A DNA stretch of 18,553 nt from JBFGFG01 sp041627475 (GCA_041627475.1 JBFKQZ010000031.1:1-18553); one strand, 5' to 3'; shown: positions 7,382-15,247, counted from the first letter of the stretch. The notes: generated by a model not told the origin, from the letters alone. Made by a program: numbers and translations.

Positions 7382-8212
7382 GTGCAGCCAGACAGCGAGG
7401 GGTGGTTCCCCGACCCGTTCGGACGGTTCGAGTACCGCTGGTTCGACGGCGAGGCGTGGACCGCGACCGTCGGGCTCCACGGCGAGCAGCACGTCGACCC
7501 GGAGGGCGTGACGCCCGGTGCGGTCCCCCACGCCACCTTCGACCGTGGGTTCGTGCGACGCCGTGTGCGCCACCAGGTCACCCGGTCCGGCGGTACCGGG
7601 CAACGCCCTGCCCAGGAGCACGGCCTCCTCGACGCCGACGTGCTCGTGGTGAACCAGAAGGCGAAGCTCGTCGAGCTGTCCAACGAGTACATGGTCTACG
7701 ACGAGCACGGCGAGCAGGTCGGCGCCGTCCGCGAGGTGGGGCAGACGACCGCCCGCAAGGTGGTGCGTGCGCTGACCGCGTTCGACCAGTACCTGGAGCA
7801 CCGGCTCGAGCTCACCGACGTGCACGGCGAGGCCGTGCTGCGGCTGACCCGCCCGGCGAAGCTGCTGCGGTCGACCGTCCACGTCCGGGCGGCTGACGGC
7901 ACCGACGTCGGACGGCTGGTCCAGCAGAACGTGGTCGGGAAGGTCCGCTTCGCCATGGAGGCCGCGGGCGGCGCACGTGTCGGGATGCTGCTGGCGGAGA
8001 ACTGGCGCGCGTGGGACTTCCGGGTCGAGGACGCCGAGGGCCGCGAGGTCGCGCGGGTCCACAAGACCTTCGAGGGGCTGGCACGCGCGTTGTTCACCAC
8101 GGCGGACAACTACGTGGTGCGGGTCCACCGACCACTGGCCGACCCGCTGCGGTCGTTGACCGTCGCCGCCGCCCTCTGCATCGACACGGCCCTCAAGCAG
8201 GACGAGGGCTGA
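7382..8212 (+). CDS. DUF2510 plus LURP-one/scramblase-like protein
   Basis: A 276-residue protein. Residues 1-35 form a DUF2510 domain (GWFPDPFGRFEYRWFDGEAWTATV), a short Trp-rich module typical of actinobacterial membrane-associated proteins. Residues about 80-270 resemble the Tubby-like beta-barrel of LURP-one-related and phospholipid scramblase proteins, with alternating strands such as LVVNQKAKLVELSNEY, YMVYDEHGEQVGAVRE and WDFRVEDAEGREVARVHK. A hydrophobic helix near the C-terminus (about 255-270) could insert in the membrane. Start GTG at 7382 follows an AGGA element. It diverges from ispG and converges on rseP. The biochemical role of bacterial members is not established; lipid binding is only inferred from the family fold. 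Confidence 0.8.
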   Translation: MQPDSEGWFPDPFGRFEYRWFDGEAWTATVGLHGEQHVDPEGVTPGAVPHATFDRGFVRRRVRHQVTRSGGTGQRPAQEHGLLDADVLVVNQKAKLVELSNEYMVYDEHGEQVGAVREVGQTTARKVVRALTAFDQYLEHRLELTDVHGEAVLRLTRPAKLLRSTVHVRAADGTDVGRLVQQNVVGKVRFAMEAAGGARVGMLLAENWRAWDFRVEDAEGREVARVHKTFEGLARALFTTADNYVVRVHRPLADPLRSLTVAAALCIDTALKQDEG

Positions 8213-8273
8213 GTCAGAAGCCCAAGATCGCCGTGAGCTAGAAGCTCAACACCGCCGTGAGCTAGAAGCTCAA
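8210..8273. repeat. 24-nt tandem repeat carrying the rseP stop codon
   Basis: Two full 24-nt copies (8226-8249 and 8250-8273, 22 of 24 identical) and a degenerate third (from 8210, which also covers the TGA stop of the plus-strand gene) fill the convergent gap. On the minus strand all copies are in the rseP frame and read LSF-stop, LSF-stop and LGF-stop. Each full unit forms a perfect 6-3-6 hairpin TGAGCT TCT AGCTCA (8258-8272 and 8234-8248) with 9-nt spacers. The third copy keeps a different stem, GGGCT/AGCCC (8206-8223). It may act as a two-way terminator, although no T-tract is present. Confidence 0.9.
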
Positions 8274-9719
8274 CGGGTTCGTGATGTCCAGCCACAGCAG
8301 GCCCAGCGAGATCGTGGCGACGAACACGATCACCGGGACGGCGATGCTCGCGACGGTGCGCGGGTCGACCTTGAAGTCGGCCGGTTCGTCCTCACGTCGA
8401 CGCTTGAGGTTGACCGCCTCCTCGACCCCGAGCACCGCGAGGTGCCCGCCGTCCAGCGGCGGCAGCGGCAGCGCGTTGAAGATCCCGACGAACACGTTCA
8501 CGCTGGCCAGCAGCGAGAACAGGAACAGCGGACCGAAGGCGTCCACGCCCTCGTTGGCGGCCTGGGTCGCACCGACCAGCGAGATCCCACCGTCGACGCC
8601 GCGCTCCTCCTGCCCGGTCAGCTGGCCGAACAGGTCGGCGACGCCCTCGGGCCCGAAGACGTTGCCGAGCGCAGCGAGCGTGCCGGTGAGCATCTGCGTG
8701 AACGAGCCGTCGCCGACGAACGTGGCGTAGAGCGCCTGGTCGGCGTCCAGGGCGCGCGTCTCGGTGTCGGGGAAGAAGCCGAGCAGGCCGAAGGTCTCGC
8801 CGGTGTCCGGGTCGGTGAACGCGGTCGGGACGACCGTGAAGCGGAGCGCCTCCTCGACGCCCTCCCGCATCACGAGCAGGTCGACGGGCACGCCGGGGTT
8901 GTCCCGCACGACGGTGCGGACCTCCTCGAACTCGTCGGTCTGCTGCCCGTTGACGGCGATGATGCGGTCCCCCGGCTGCAGCCCGGCGGCCCCCGCAGCG
9001 GACTCGAGGACCTGCCCCTCGGTGGTCTGGGCGTCCGCGAACGAGCCGATGACGGGTACGGCGACGGTCGGGCCGACGAGCAGCCAGCCGAGGAACACCA
9101 GCAGGATCGCCTGGAGGAAGTGCAGCGCGGACCCGGACGCGAGCACGATCGCACGCTGCCACGCGGGCCGGTCGTGGAAGAAGCGACCGTCGTCGCCCTT
9201 GAGCAGCCGGTGGTGGAGGTCGCCGACGCGACCGGTCGGCGGGACCTCGGACGCCAGCAGCTGCAGCGCGAGCCGGGCCGGGTCGAGGTCGGCGGCCACC
9301 GCGAGGTTGCCCTCGCTGTCGTCGGGGTCCTCGGAGGCCGCCATGGTCCGCTCGAAGCGGCCCACGACGCGCTCGGCGAGCTGGGTCGGTGCGCCGCGCT
9401 CGGCGAGCAGGTCGGCCAGCGCACGGGCGGGGTCCTCGCCCTCGCCGACACGACGAGCGAGCGCGGTCGGGACGTCGGGCAGCCGTTCGTCGGTCGGCGT
9501 CATGCCCTTGATCCGCACGAAGCCACCCAGCGGCAGCAGCTTGACGCCGTACTCGGTCTCACCGCGACGGAAGGACCACAGCGTCGGGCCGAAGCCGAGG
9601 AAGAACTGGTCGACCCGCATCCCGAACCGACGGGCCGTGAAGAAGTGCCCCCACTCGTGGACCATGATCGAACCGACCAGGCCGACGACGAAGATGACGG
9701 CTGCGATCTGACCGGTCAC
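8262..9719 (-). CDS. rseP: RIP/site-2 protease, M50 family, RseP type
   Basis: An intramembrane zinc metalloprotease (485 residues) that cleaves membrane-bound regulators, such as anti-sigma factors, in the lipid bilayer. The zinc motif HEWGH (residues 21-25) lies in the first membrane helix. It is followed by FGFGPTLWSFRRGETEYGVK-like family text in two parts and GGFVRIKGMTP. A PDZ domain covers about 230-300 (GLQPGDRIIAVNG). The third metal ligand motif NALPLPPLDGG has its Asp at 423, and a last membrane helix lies at about 455-475. Residues about 79-183 form an extra charged segment far longer than the short link in relatives such as mycobacterial Rip1. GTG at 9717-9719 overlaps the dxr stop by 4 nt (GTGA), indicating translational coupling. 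Confidence 0.95.
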   Translation of the reverse strand: MTGQIAAVIFVVGLVGSIMVHEWGHFFTARRFGMRVDQFFLGFGPTLWSFRRGETEYGVKLLPLGGFVRIKGMTPTDERLPDVPTALARRVGEGEDPARALADLLAERGAPTQLAERVVGRFERTMAASEDPDDSEGNLAVAADLDPARLALQLLASEVPPTGRVGDLHHRLLKGDDGRFFHDRPAWQRAIVLASGSALHFLQAILLVFLGWLLVGPTVAVPVIGSFADAQTTEGQVLESAAGAAGLQPGDRIIAVNGQQTDEFEEVRTVVRDNPGVPVDLLVMREGVEEALRFTVVPTAFTDPDTGETFGLLGFFPDTETRALDADQALYATFVGDGSFTQMLTGTLAALGNVFGPEGVADLFGQLTGQEERGVDGGISLVGATQAANEGVDAFGPLFLFSLLASVNVFVGIFNALPLPPLDGGHLAVLGVEEAVNLKRRREDEPADFKVDPRTVASIAVPVIVFVATISLGLLWLDITNPLSF

Positions 9720-10936
9720 GGACGGCCTCCGGGCGTGTGGTCGGGAGTGTGGCGGACGGCGTGCCGTGGTGCACTGCGCCCCGCCAGCACGGCACGGGCG
9801 CGGTCGCGCGCCCACGCATCGGCGTCCAGAACGTCCGCGACGTCCCGGACGGTTCCCGCCTCCGGCCGTGCGTCGAGCACCGCCTCGACGGTGACGGCGA
9901 TGTCGAGGAACCCGAGGTCGCCGGCGAGGAACGCGTCCACGGCGACCTCGTTGGCGGCGTTGAGCACGGCCGGGGCCGTGCCACCCGCGCGCCCCGCGGC
10001 CTCTGCGAGGTCGAGGGCGCGGAACGTGTCGCGGTCCGCCGGCTCGAACGTCCACGTGCCGGCCGTGGTCCAGTCCATGGCGACGAAGGCCTCGTCGAGA
10101 CGGTCCGGCCAGGCCAGGCCGAGCTGGATCGGCAACCGCATGTCGGGCGGCGACACCTGCGCGAGGGTCGAGCCGTCGACGAACTCGACCATCGAGTGGA
10201 CGATCGACTGCGGGTGGACGACGACGTCGAGGCGGTCCCACGGCTGGTCGAACAGCAGGTGCGCCTCGATCAGCTCCAGCCCCTTGTTCATCAGTGTCGC
10301 GGAGTTGCAGGTCACCACGGGCCCCATCGACCACGTCGGGTGGTCCAGCGCCTCGGCGGCGGTGACCTCGGCGAGGTCGGCGCGGGTGCGGCCCCGGAAC
10401 GGGCCACCGCTCGCGGTCAGGACGAGGCGCGCCACCTCCTCGCGGCGACCGCCGCGCAGGCACTGCGCCAGGGCAGAGTGCTCCGAGTCCACCGGCACCA
10501 GGTGGTCCTCACGCCCGCCGGCCTCCTCGGCGGCCGCGACGACGAGGGGGCCACCGACGACCAGCGACTCCTTGTTGGCGAGCGCGACCGGCGTCCCGGC
10601 CCGAAGTGCTGCCAGCGTGGGCTCGAGGCCCCGCGCGCCGGTGACGCCGTTGCAGACGACGTCGGCCTCCAGCGTCGCCAGCTCGGTCACGCCGTCGAGC
10701 CCGTCGCGGACCCGCGCGTCGGGCAGCGCCTCGCGCACCCGGCGAGCCGCGTCGGCGTCCGCGACGGCGAGGTCCGCCACGCCGAACTCGCGCGCCTGCT
10801 CCACGAGCAGGTCGACCGAGGACCCACAGGCGAGACCGACCACCTCGAAGCGGTCCGGGTGTGCCCGGACGACCTCCAGCGCCTGGGTCCCGATCGACCC
10901 GGTGGCGCCGAGCAGGACGACCCGCCGGCGACTCAT
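9716..10936 (-). CDS. dxr: 1-deoxy-D-xylulose 5-phosphate reductoisomerase
   Basis: Dxr converts DXP to MEP with NADPH and a divalent metal, the committed step of the MEP pathway. The 406-residue product has the NADPH loop GATGSIG (10-16), the metal site VPVDSEHSA with Asp150 and Glu152, the LTASGGPFR element, and the substrate loop CNSATLMNKGLELIEA with Asn217, Lys218 and Glu221. A C-terminal helical domain follows; the tail is rich in His, Arg and Pro. ATG at 10934-10936 has GGAGG 6 nt upstream and overlaps the rlmN stop by 4 nt (ATGA). The downstream rseP overlaps likewise, so rlmN-dxr-rseP are one tightly coupled operon. The length is normal for the family. Confidence 0.98.
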   Translation of the reverse strand: MSRRRVVLLGATGSIGTQALEVVRAHPDRFEVVGLACGSSVDLLVEQAREFGVADLAVADADAARRVREALPDARVRDGLDGVTELATLEADVVCNGVTGARGLEPTLAALRAGTPVALANKESLVVGGPLVVAAAEEAGGREDHLVPVDSEHSALAQCLRGGRREEVARLVLTASGGPFRGRTRADLAEVTAAEALDHPTWSMGPVVTCNSATLMNKGLELIEAHLLFDQPWDRLDVVVHPQSIVHSMVEFVDGSTLAQVSPPDMRLPIQLGLAWPDRLDEAFVAMDWTTAGTWTFEPADRDTFRALDLAEAAGRAGGTAPAVLNAANEVAVDAFLAGDLGFLDIAVTVEAVLDARPEAGTVRDVADVLDADAWARDRARAVLAGRSAPRHAVRHTPDHTPGGRP

Positions 10937-12207
10937 GCACCGCCTCCGTGCTGCGGCAGTCGCTGCTCGATGCGGGCGGCCGCGCCGACGGCGGCGGGCA
11001 GCCGGGCACCGCCGCCGAGGGTGTACTGGGCGAGGAGCTGACCACAGGCGGCGTCGGCGTCGCGCCCACGGGTGTCGCGCAGGGTCACGCTGACGCCGCG
11101 CGAGCTGACGGCGTCGAGGAACCGGGCGGTCGCGTCCTTGGTGGGTTCCTGCCAGCGGACCCCCGGCGTGGGGTTGAGCGGGATCACGTTGACGTGACTG
11201 CGGGTCCGCTTCGCGATGGCGGCGAGGCGCAGCGCCTGGTCGACGGAGTCGTTGACGTCGCCGATCAGGCACCACTCGATCGTGACGCGCCGGTTCGTCG
11301 TGTCGCGGTACTCCTCCATCGCGGTGACGAGGTCCTCGATCGGGTGCTGCCGGTTCACCGGCACGAGGTCGTCGCGCAGGTCGTCGGTGGCGGCGTGCAG
11401 GCTGACGGCGAGCGTGACCGGGAGCCCCTCGCGCGCCAGCGCACGGATGCCCGGGACGAGTCCCACGGTCGAGACGGTGATGCCGCGGGCACCGAGGTCG
11501 AACCCGTCCGGGTCGTGCAGCCAGCGGAGCGTGCCGAGCGTGGTGTCGAGGTTGGCCAGCGGCTCGCCCATGCCCATGAACACGACGTTGGTGACGTGGT
11601 CGGGCACCCCCGCCGGCAACGTGCCTGCACCCTCGGCGCCGTCGACGGCCCCGTCCAGCGCGCCCGACCGCAGGGCCGCGTCGACGACCACGACCTGTCG
11701 GACGACCTCCCCGACCGTGAGCTGGCGGGTGAGCCCCGCCTGGCCGGTGGCGCAGAACGGGCAGCCCATCGCGCACCCGGCCTGCGTGGAGATGCACACC
11801 GTCGCCCGTGCGCTTGCGTCACCCCGGGCCGGGTAGAGCATCAGCACCGTCTCGATGGCCACGTCGTCACCGAACCGCAGCAGCAGCTTGTGGGTGTGGC
11901 CGTCATCGGCCACCGAGTGCGCGACGAGGTCCGGCCGGGCAGCGGAGAAGCGCGCGCTCAGCTCGTCGCGCAGCCCTTGCGGGAGGTTGGTCATCTCCTG
12001 CGGGTCGTCGACGCCCTTGACCAGCCAGTTGCGCAGCTGGTCGGCGCGGAACGAGGGCTGGCCGAGCTCGTCGACGAGCAGGGCACGGCGCCCGTCCGCA
12101 TCGAGTGCGTACGGGTCGACCTGTGGGACGTCCTCGTCGACGACGTCGCCTGCTGCGGGTTCCAGGGCGGGCTCCAGCCGGTGACTGCCGCTGGCGGTGA
12201 CCAGCAC
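10933..12207 (-). CDS. rlmN: Dual-specificity 23S rRNA/tRNA adenine C2-methyltransferase RlmN
   Basis: A radical-SAM enzyme that methylates C2 of A2503 in 23S rRNA and A37 in some tRNAs. The 424-residue product has the cluster motif CxxxCxxC at Cys145, Cys149 and Cys152 (GCAMGCPFC), a conserved Cys138 before it, the GMGEPLAN motif, and the methyl-carrying Cys388 in DADAACGQL. An insertion rich in Gly/Ala/Asp after LTVGEVVRQ (VDGAEGAGTLPAG) is unusual but lies in a variable loop. The frame continues to 12357, overlapping the divergent gene. GTG at 12205-12207 is preferred; it has no ribosome site but sits right after a TACCCT box, suggesting a leaderless message. Its stop overlaps dxr. Confidence 0.96.
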   Translation of the reverse strand: MLVTASGSHRLEPALEPAAGDVVDEDVPQVDPYALDADGRRALLVDELGQPSFRADQLRNWLVKGVDDPQEMTNLPQGLRDELSARFSAARPDLVAHSVADDGHTHKLLLRFGDDVAIETVLMLYPARGDASARATVCISTQAGCAMGCPFCATGQAGLTRQLTVGEVVRQVVVVDAALRSGALDGAVDGAEGAGTLPAGVPDHVTNVVFMGMGEPLANLDTTLGTLRWLHDPDGFDLGARGITVSTVGLVPGIRALAREGLPVTLAVSLHAATDDLRDDLVPVNRQHPIEDLVTAMEEYRDTTNRRVTIEWCLIGDVNDSVDQALRLAAIAKRTRSHVNVIPLNPTPGVRWQEPTKDATARFLDAVSSRGVSVTLRDTRGRDADAACGQLLAQYTLGGGARLPAAVGAAARIEQRLPQHGGGA

Positions 12208-12209
12208 CT

Positions 12210-12218
12210 CGTAGGGTA
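12210..12218. promoter_or_regulatory. CGTAGGGTA motif in the rlmN / membrane protein divergent promoter
   Basis: The 50-bp gap between the two starts holds CGTAGGGTA, identical to the 9-mer at 7314-7322. TAGGGT (12212-12217, plus) and TACCCT (12218 to 12213, minus) both match TANNNT. The minus box ends 5 nt before the rlmN GTG, so transcription would begin at or near the start codon. The plus box would give a leader of about 35 nt that includes AGGAGG. Confidence 0.45.
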
Positions 12219-12257
12219 CGGCCGTCCCCGACCGGCCCGGGCGCAGCAGGAGGAACC

Positions 12258-13022
12258 GTGCCACGACCGACGGCCACGGCGGTGCTGCTGGCCGCTGCTG
12301 CGGTGGCCCGTGCCACGGCCGTCGCGCTGGCGGTGCCGGACAGCGGTCTGGACCCACGCACGCTCGTGCTGGCGATCGACGTCCTCGTGCCCGCGGCGAT
12401 CGCAGCCGGCGACCTCCGCCGGGTCGCGGCGGCCGAACCGGCGGCGGTGGCGTTCGGCGCGCTCGGTGCCGGGACGATGCTGGCGCAGGGGCTGCTCCTG
12501 CTGACGGGCGAGGTCGAACCCTCGGTCGTGCTGGGTGCCTTCCTCAGCGCCTCGACGCTCGCGATGCTCGCCGGCGCCGCGGTGGTCGGCCGCTGGCAGG
12601 ACCGCGGGGGACCGCGGGCGGGCACGGGGTCGCGTCCGCTGCGGGTCGTGGCCGTCGCCGCGACGGTCGCGCTGGCCGCGGTGCTGGTCACGCGGGACGT
12701 GGCCGTGCTCGGCGTGGTCCCCGTGCCCGGTGGTGCCCTGCCCGGCCCGGTCGGGATCGCCACCACGATCGACCTGCGGCGGCTGCCGCTGCTGCTCGCG
12801 GTCCTGCTGCCCGTGGGGTGGGCGGCGACACGTCACGGCGACGCGCCGCTGCGCGCCGTCGCGCTCGTGCTCGGTGCCCGGGCCGTCCTGGAGGCCGTCG
12901 CCGACGCCACCCTGCTGGGCCTCGGCGCGCCGCTGTGGCCGACGATCGCCGGGGTCGCGGCCGCGGTCACGCTCCTCGTCGTGGTCCCGCGGTGGCCTCA
13001 GGCCACGAGCTCGAGCGCGTAG
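12258..13022 (+). CDS. Unrecognised polytopic membrane protein
   Basis: I do not recognise this 254-residue protein. It is dominated by Ala/Val/Leu-rich hydrophobic segments (roughly residues 8-27, 33-50, 62-82, 88-110, 128-153, 175-192, 197-218 and 225-246), suggesting about seven or eight membrane spans. Short charged loops include GRWQDRGGPRAGTGSRPLR. No catalytic motif is visible. The start is GTG at 12258 with AGGAGG 4 nt upstream, a rather tight spacing. It is divergent from rlmN, and its last 25 bp overlap the end of cdsA on the other strand. Codon use (strong third-position G/C) matches the neighbours, so it is very likely a real gene. Confidence 0.75.
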   Translation: MPRPTATAVLLAAAAVARATAVALAVPDSGLDPRTLVLAIDVLVPAAIAAGDLRRVAAAEPAAVAFGALGAGTMLAQGLLLLTGEVEPSVVLGAFLSASTLAMLAGAAVVGRWQDRGGPRAGTGSRPLRVVAVAATVALAAVLVTRDVAVLGVVPVPGGALPGPVGIATTIDLRRLPLLLAVLLPVGWAATRHGDAPLRAVALVLGARAVLEAVADATLLGLGAPLWPTIAGVAAAVTLLVVVPRWPQATSSSA

Positions 13023-13858
13023 TAGCCGACCGGCAGTGCCAGCAGGAGCGCGTCGACCCGGTCCAGCACCCCACCGTGGCCCGGCAGCATCCGCCCGAGG
13101 TCCTTCAGACCGAGGTCCCGCTTGACCATGGACTCGGCGAGGTCCCCGAAGAAGCCGGCCAGCGCCGACAGCGCCGCGATGATCGCGCCGTCGAGCGGGT
13201 CGGCGAACAGCTCGCCGTCGACGAGCGGCAGGACGAACCACGCCGTCACCGCGCTGAAGACGATGCCACCGACGAGCCCCTCCCAGGTCTTGTTGGGCGA
13301 CACGGTCGGCGCGATCTTCGTCCGCCCGACCAGACGCCCCACGGCATAGGCCCCGATGTCGCCGAAGATCGCACCGCCACCGACCGCCAGCATCGCGGCC
13401 ACGCCGCCGGACTCACGGTTGACCAGCAGGATCGCGAAGCTGGCGAGGAACACGATCCAGGAGCCGAGGAAGATCGTGATCGACAGCTTGCCGACCGAGT
13501 CCTCACGGGGCGTCGCGGCGAGCTCCCAGCCGAAGGCTCCGAGCACGAGCACGAGCATCCCGAGGGTCTGCCCCTGCGGCCCGAGCGCGTACGTGGCGCC
13601 ACCGAGGACGACGGCCGTGACCAGCAGGACGGGACGGGCCACGGTGCGCTCGGTCGTCGCGAGCGTCGTGCCGGTCTCCCAGACCGCGAACATCGTGCAC
13701 AGCACGACGACGACGGTGAAGACGAGCGGGTCGGTGAACAGCGACCACAGGAACACGCCACCGAGCACCACGCCGACGGCGATCGCCACCGGCAGGTTCC
13801 GGCCCCCGGCCCGCCCGGCGTCCGGGTCCACCGATCGGTTCTCGCTCGCCCCGCTCAC
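12998..13858 (-). CDS. cdsA: Phosphatidate cytidylyltransferase (CDP-diacylglycerol synthase)
   Basis: CdsA makes CDP-diacylglycerol from phosphatidate and CTP, the branch point for membrane phospholipids, in the cytoplasmic membrane. The 286-residue product has several hydrophobic helices (from about residue 22). It also has SPNKTWEG (187-194) and the full family signature from Ser243 to Asp269, with KRDLGLKDLGRMLPGHGG and DRVD. The start is GTG at 13856-13858, following a GGGGA element; a polar N-terminal stretch of about 20 residues precedes the first helix. frr lies 44 nt upstream in the same direction, consistent with a pyrH-frr-cdsA operon. Its 3' end overlaps the convergent membrane protein gene by 25 bp. 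Confidence 0.97.
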   Translation of the reverse strand: MSGASENRSVDPDAGRAGGRNLPVAIAVGVVLGGVFLWSLFTDPLVFTVVVVLCTMFAVWETGTTLATTERTVARPVLLVTAVVLGGATYALGPQGQTLGMLVLVLGAFGWELAATPREDSVGKLSITIFLGSWIVFLASFAILLVNRESGGVAAMLAVGGGAIFGDIGAYAVGRLVGRTKIAPTVSPNKTWEGLVGGIVFSAVTAWFVLPLVDGELFADPLDGAIIAALSALAGFFGDLAESMVKRDLGLKDLGRMLPGHGGVLDRVDALLLALPVGYYALELVA

Positions 13859-13902
13859 AGGTCCCCGCTCTCGCTGTCGTCGCCCCGCCCGTCGGCAGCG
13901 GC

Positions 13903-14466
13903 TCAGATCTCCTTGAGCTCGGTCTCCTTGCCCTTCAGCTGCTGGTCGACCTTGGCGACCTCGTTGCTGGTGAGCTCGTCGACCTGCTTCTCGTACCGCT
14001 CGCGCTCGTCCTGGCTGATCGCGCCGTCCGACTCGAGCCGGTCCAGCTCGTCGCGGGCGCTGCGCCGGACGTTGCGGATCGAGATCCGGGCCTCCTCGGC
14101 GTACTGGCCGGCGAGCTTGATGTAGTCCTGCCGCCGCTCCTTGGTGAGCTCCGGGAAGACGCAGCGGATGACGTCACCGTCGTTGGCGGGGTTCAGGCCG
14201 AGGTCGGCGTTGCGGATGGCCGCCTCGATGTCGTTGAGCGCCGACTTGTCGTACGGGTTGACCAGCAGCATCCGGGGCTCCGGCACGGCGCAGTTCGCCA
14301 GCTGCAGCAGCGGCGTCCTGGTCCCGTAGTAGTCGACCATGACGCGCTGGAGCACCTGTGGGTTGGCACGGCCGGTGCGGATCGTGGCGAAGTCGCCGCC
14401 GAGCTTGTCGACGGCGCCCTCCATGCGCTGCTTGGCGTCGGCGAGGATCTCCTGGGGGGTGTCCAT
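13903..14466 (-). CDS. frr: Ribosome recycling factor
   Basis: RRF, with EF-G, splits post-termination ribosomes. The 187-residue product is of normal length (about 185) and has the family features: FATIRTGRANPQVLQRV near the N-terminus, the small beta domain with TPLLQLANCAVPEPRMLLV, and the long helical arm ending EEARISIRNVRRSARDEL. ATG at 14464-14466 has GAGGAG 7 nt upstream. pyrH ends 52 nt upstream and cdsA starts 44 nt downstream, all co-directional. Confidence 0.98.
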   Translation of the reverse strand: MDTPQEILADAKQRMEGAVDKLGGDFATIRTGRANPQVLQRVMVDYYGTRTPLLQLANCAVPEPRMLLVNPYDKSALNDIEAAIRNADLGLNPANDGDVIRCVFPELTKERRQDYIKLAGQYAEEARISIRNVRRSARDELDRLESDGAISQDERERYEKQVDELTSNEVAKVDQQLKGKETELKEI

Positions 14467-14518
14467 GCTCGTGCTCCTCGGGCAGGGTCGACCGGCGCGC
14501 GGCCAGTGGCGGGGGTGG

Positions 14519-15247
14519 TCAGGCGGCGTGGACCAGGGTGCCGACGTCCTCGCCGCGGACCACGCGGGCGATGTTGCCCTCGGTCAGCATGTCGAACACG
14601 ACGATCGGCAGCTTGTTGTCCATGCACAGCGAGATCGCCGTCGCGTCCATGACCTTCAGGCCCTGGTTCAGGACGGCGAGGAAGTCGATCGCGTCGTAGC
14701 GCGTGGCGTCGGGGTTGGTGACGGGGTCGCTGTCGTAGACGCCGTCGACCTTGGTGCCCTTCAGGATCGCGTCCGCACCGATCTCCAGCGCGCGCTGTGC
14801 GGCGGTGGTGTCGGTCGTGAAGTACGGCGCGCCCAGACCGGCCGCGAAGATCACGACGCGGCCCTTCTCCAGGTGCCGCAGCGCGCGACGACGGATGTAC
14901 GGCTCGGCGAAGTCCTGCATGTTGACGGCCGTCTGCACCCGCGTCTGGACGCCGGCGCGCTCGATCGCGTCCTGCAGGGCGAGGGCGTTGATGACCGTGC
15001 CCAGCATCCCCATGTGGTCGGCCGTGGAGCGGTCCATGCCGCGCTGCGCGAAGGCGGCGCCACGGATCATGTTGCCGCCACCCACGACGATGGCGACCTC
15101 GGTGCCCTCGGTCTCGACGAGGGCGACGACCTCCTCGGCCACGCGGAGCACGATCAGCGGGTCGATGCCGCCCTTGGTGTCCGCGTCCTGGAAGGCCTCA
15201 CCGCTGAGCTTGAGGAGGACCCGTCGTAGCGGGGTTCGGTCGCTCAT
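14519..15247 (-). CDS. pyrH: UMP kinase
   Basis: UMP kinase phosphorylates UMP to UDP in pyrimidine nucleotide synthesis. The 242-residue protein has the amino-acid-kinase fold markers: LLKLSGEAF (11-19), GGGNMIRG (56-63), the STADHMGMLGTVINAL helix, and the C-terminal KGTKVDGVYDSDP and TEGNIARVVRGEDVGTLV elements. ATG at 15245-15247 has AGGAG about 10 nt upstream. It leads the pyrH-frr-cdsA operon. A TAGGCT hexamer on the minus strand (15285 to 15280) is a possible -10 box. Confidence 0.98.
   Translation of the reverse strand: MSDRTPLRRVLLKLSGEAFQDADTKGGIDPLIVLRVAEEVVALVETEGTEVAIVVGGGNMIRGAAFAQRGMDRSTADHMGMLGTVINALALQDAIERAGVQTRVQTAVNMQDFAEPYIRRRALRHLEKGRVVIFAAGLGAPYFTTDTTAAQRALEIGADAILKGTKVDGVYDSDPVTNPDATRYDAIDFLAVLNQGLKVMDATAISLCMDNKLPIVVFDMLTEGNIARVVRGEDVGTLVHAA

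Noticed and set aside
7130..8128. 332-codon minus-strand frame opposite the DUF2510 gene
   Set aside because: The plus strand has a DUF2510 domain and coherent protein; the minus frame runs into ispG out of frame.
8442..11093. 883-codon plus-strand frame across rseP and dxr
   Set aside because: Antisense to two clear enzymes; a GC-rich artefact with biased composition.
13900..13920. Hairpin around the frr stop with an AAGGAGAT loop
   Set aside because: The stem is only 5 bp, and the SD-like loop is simply the conserved LKEI codons; no start codon follows at proper distance.
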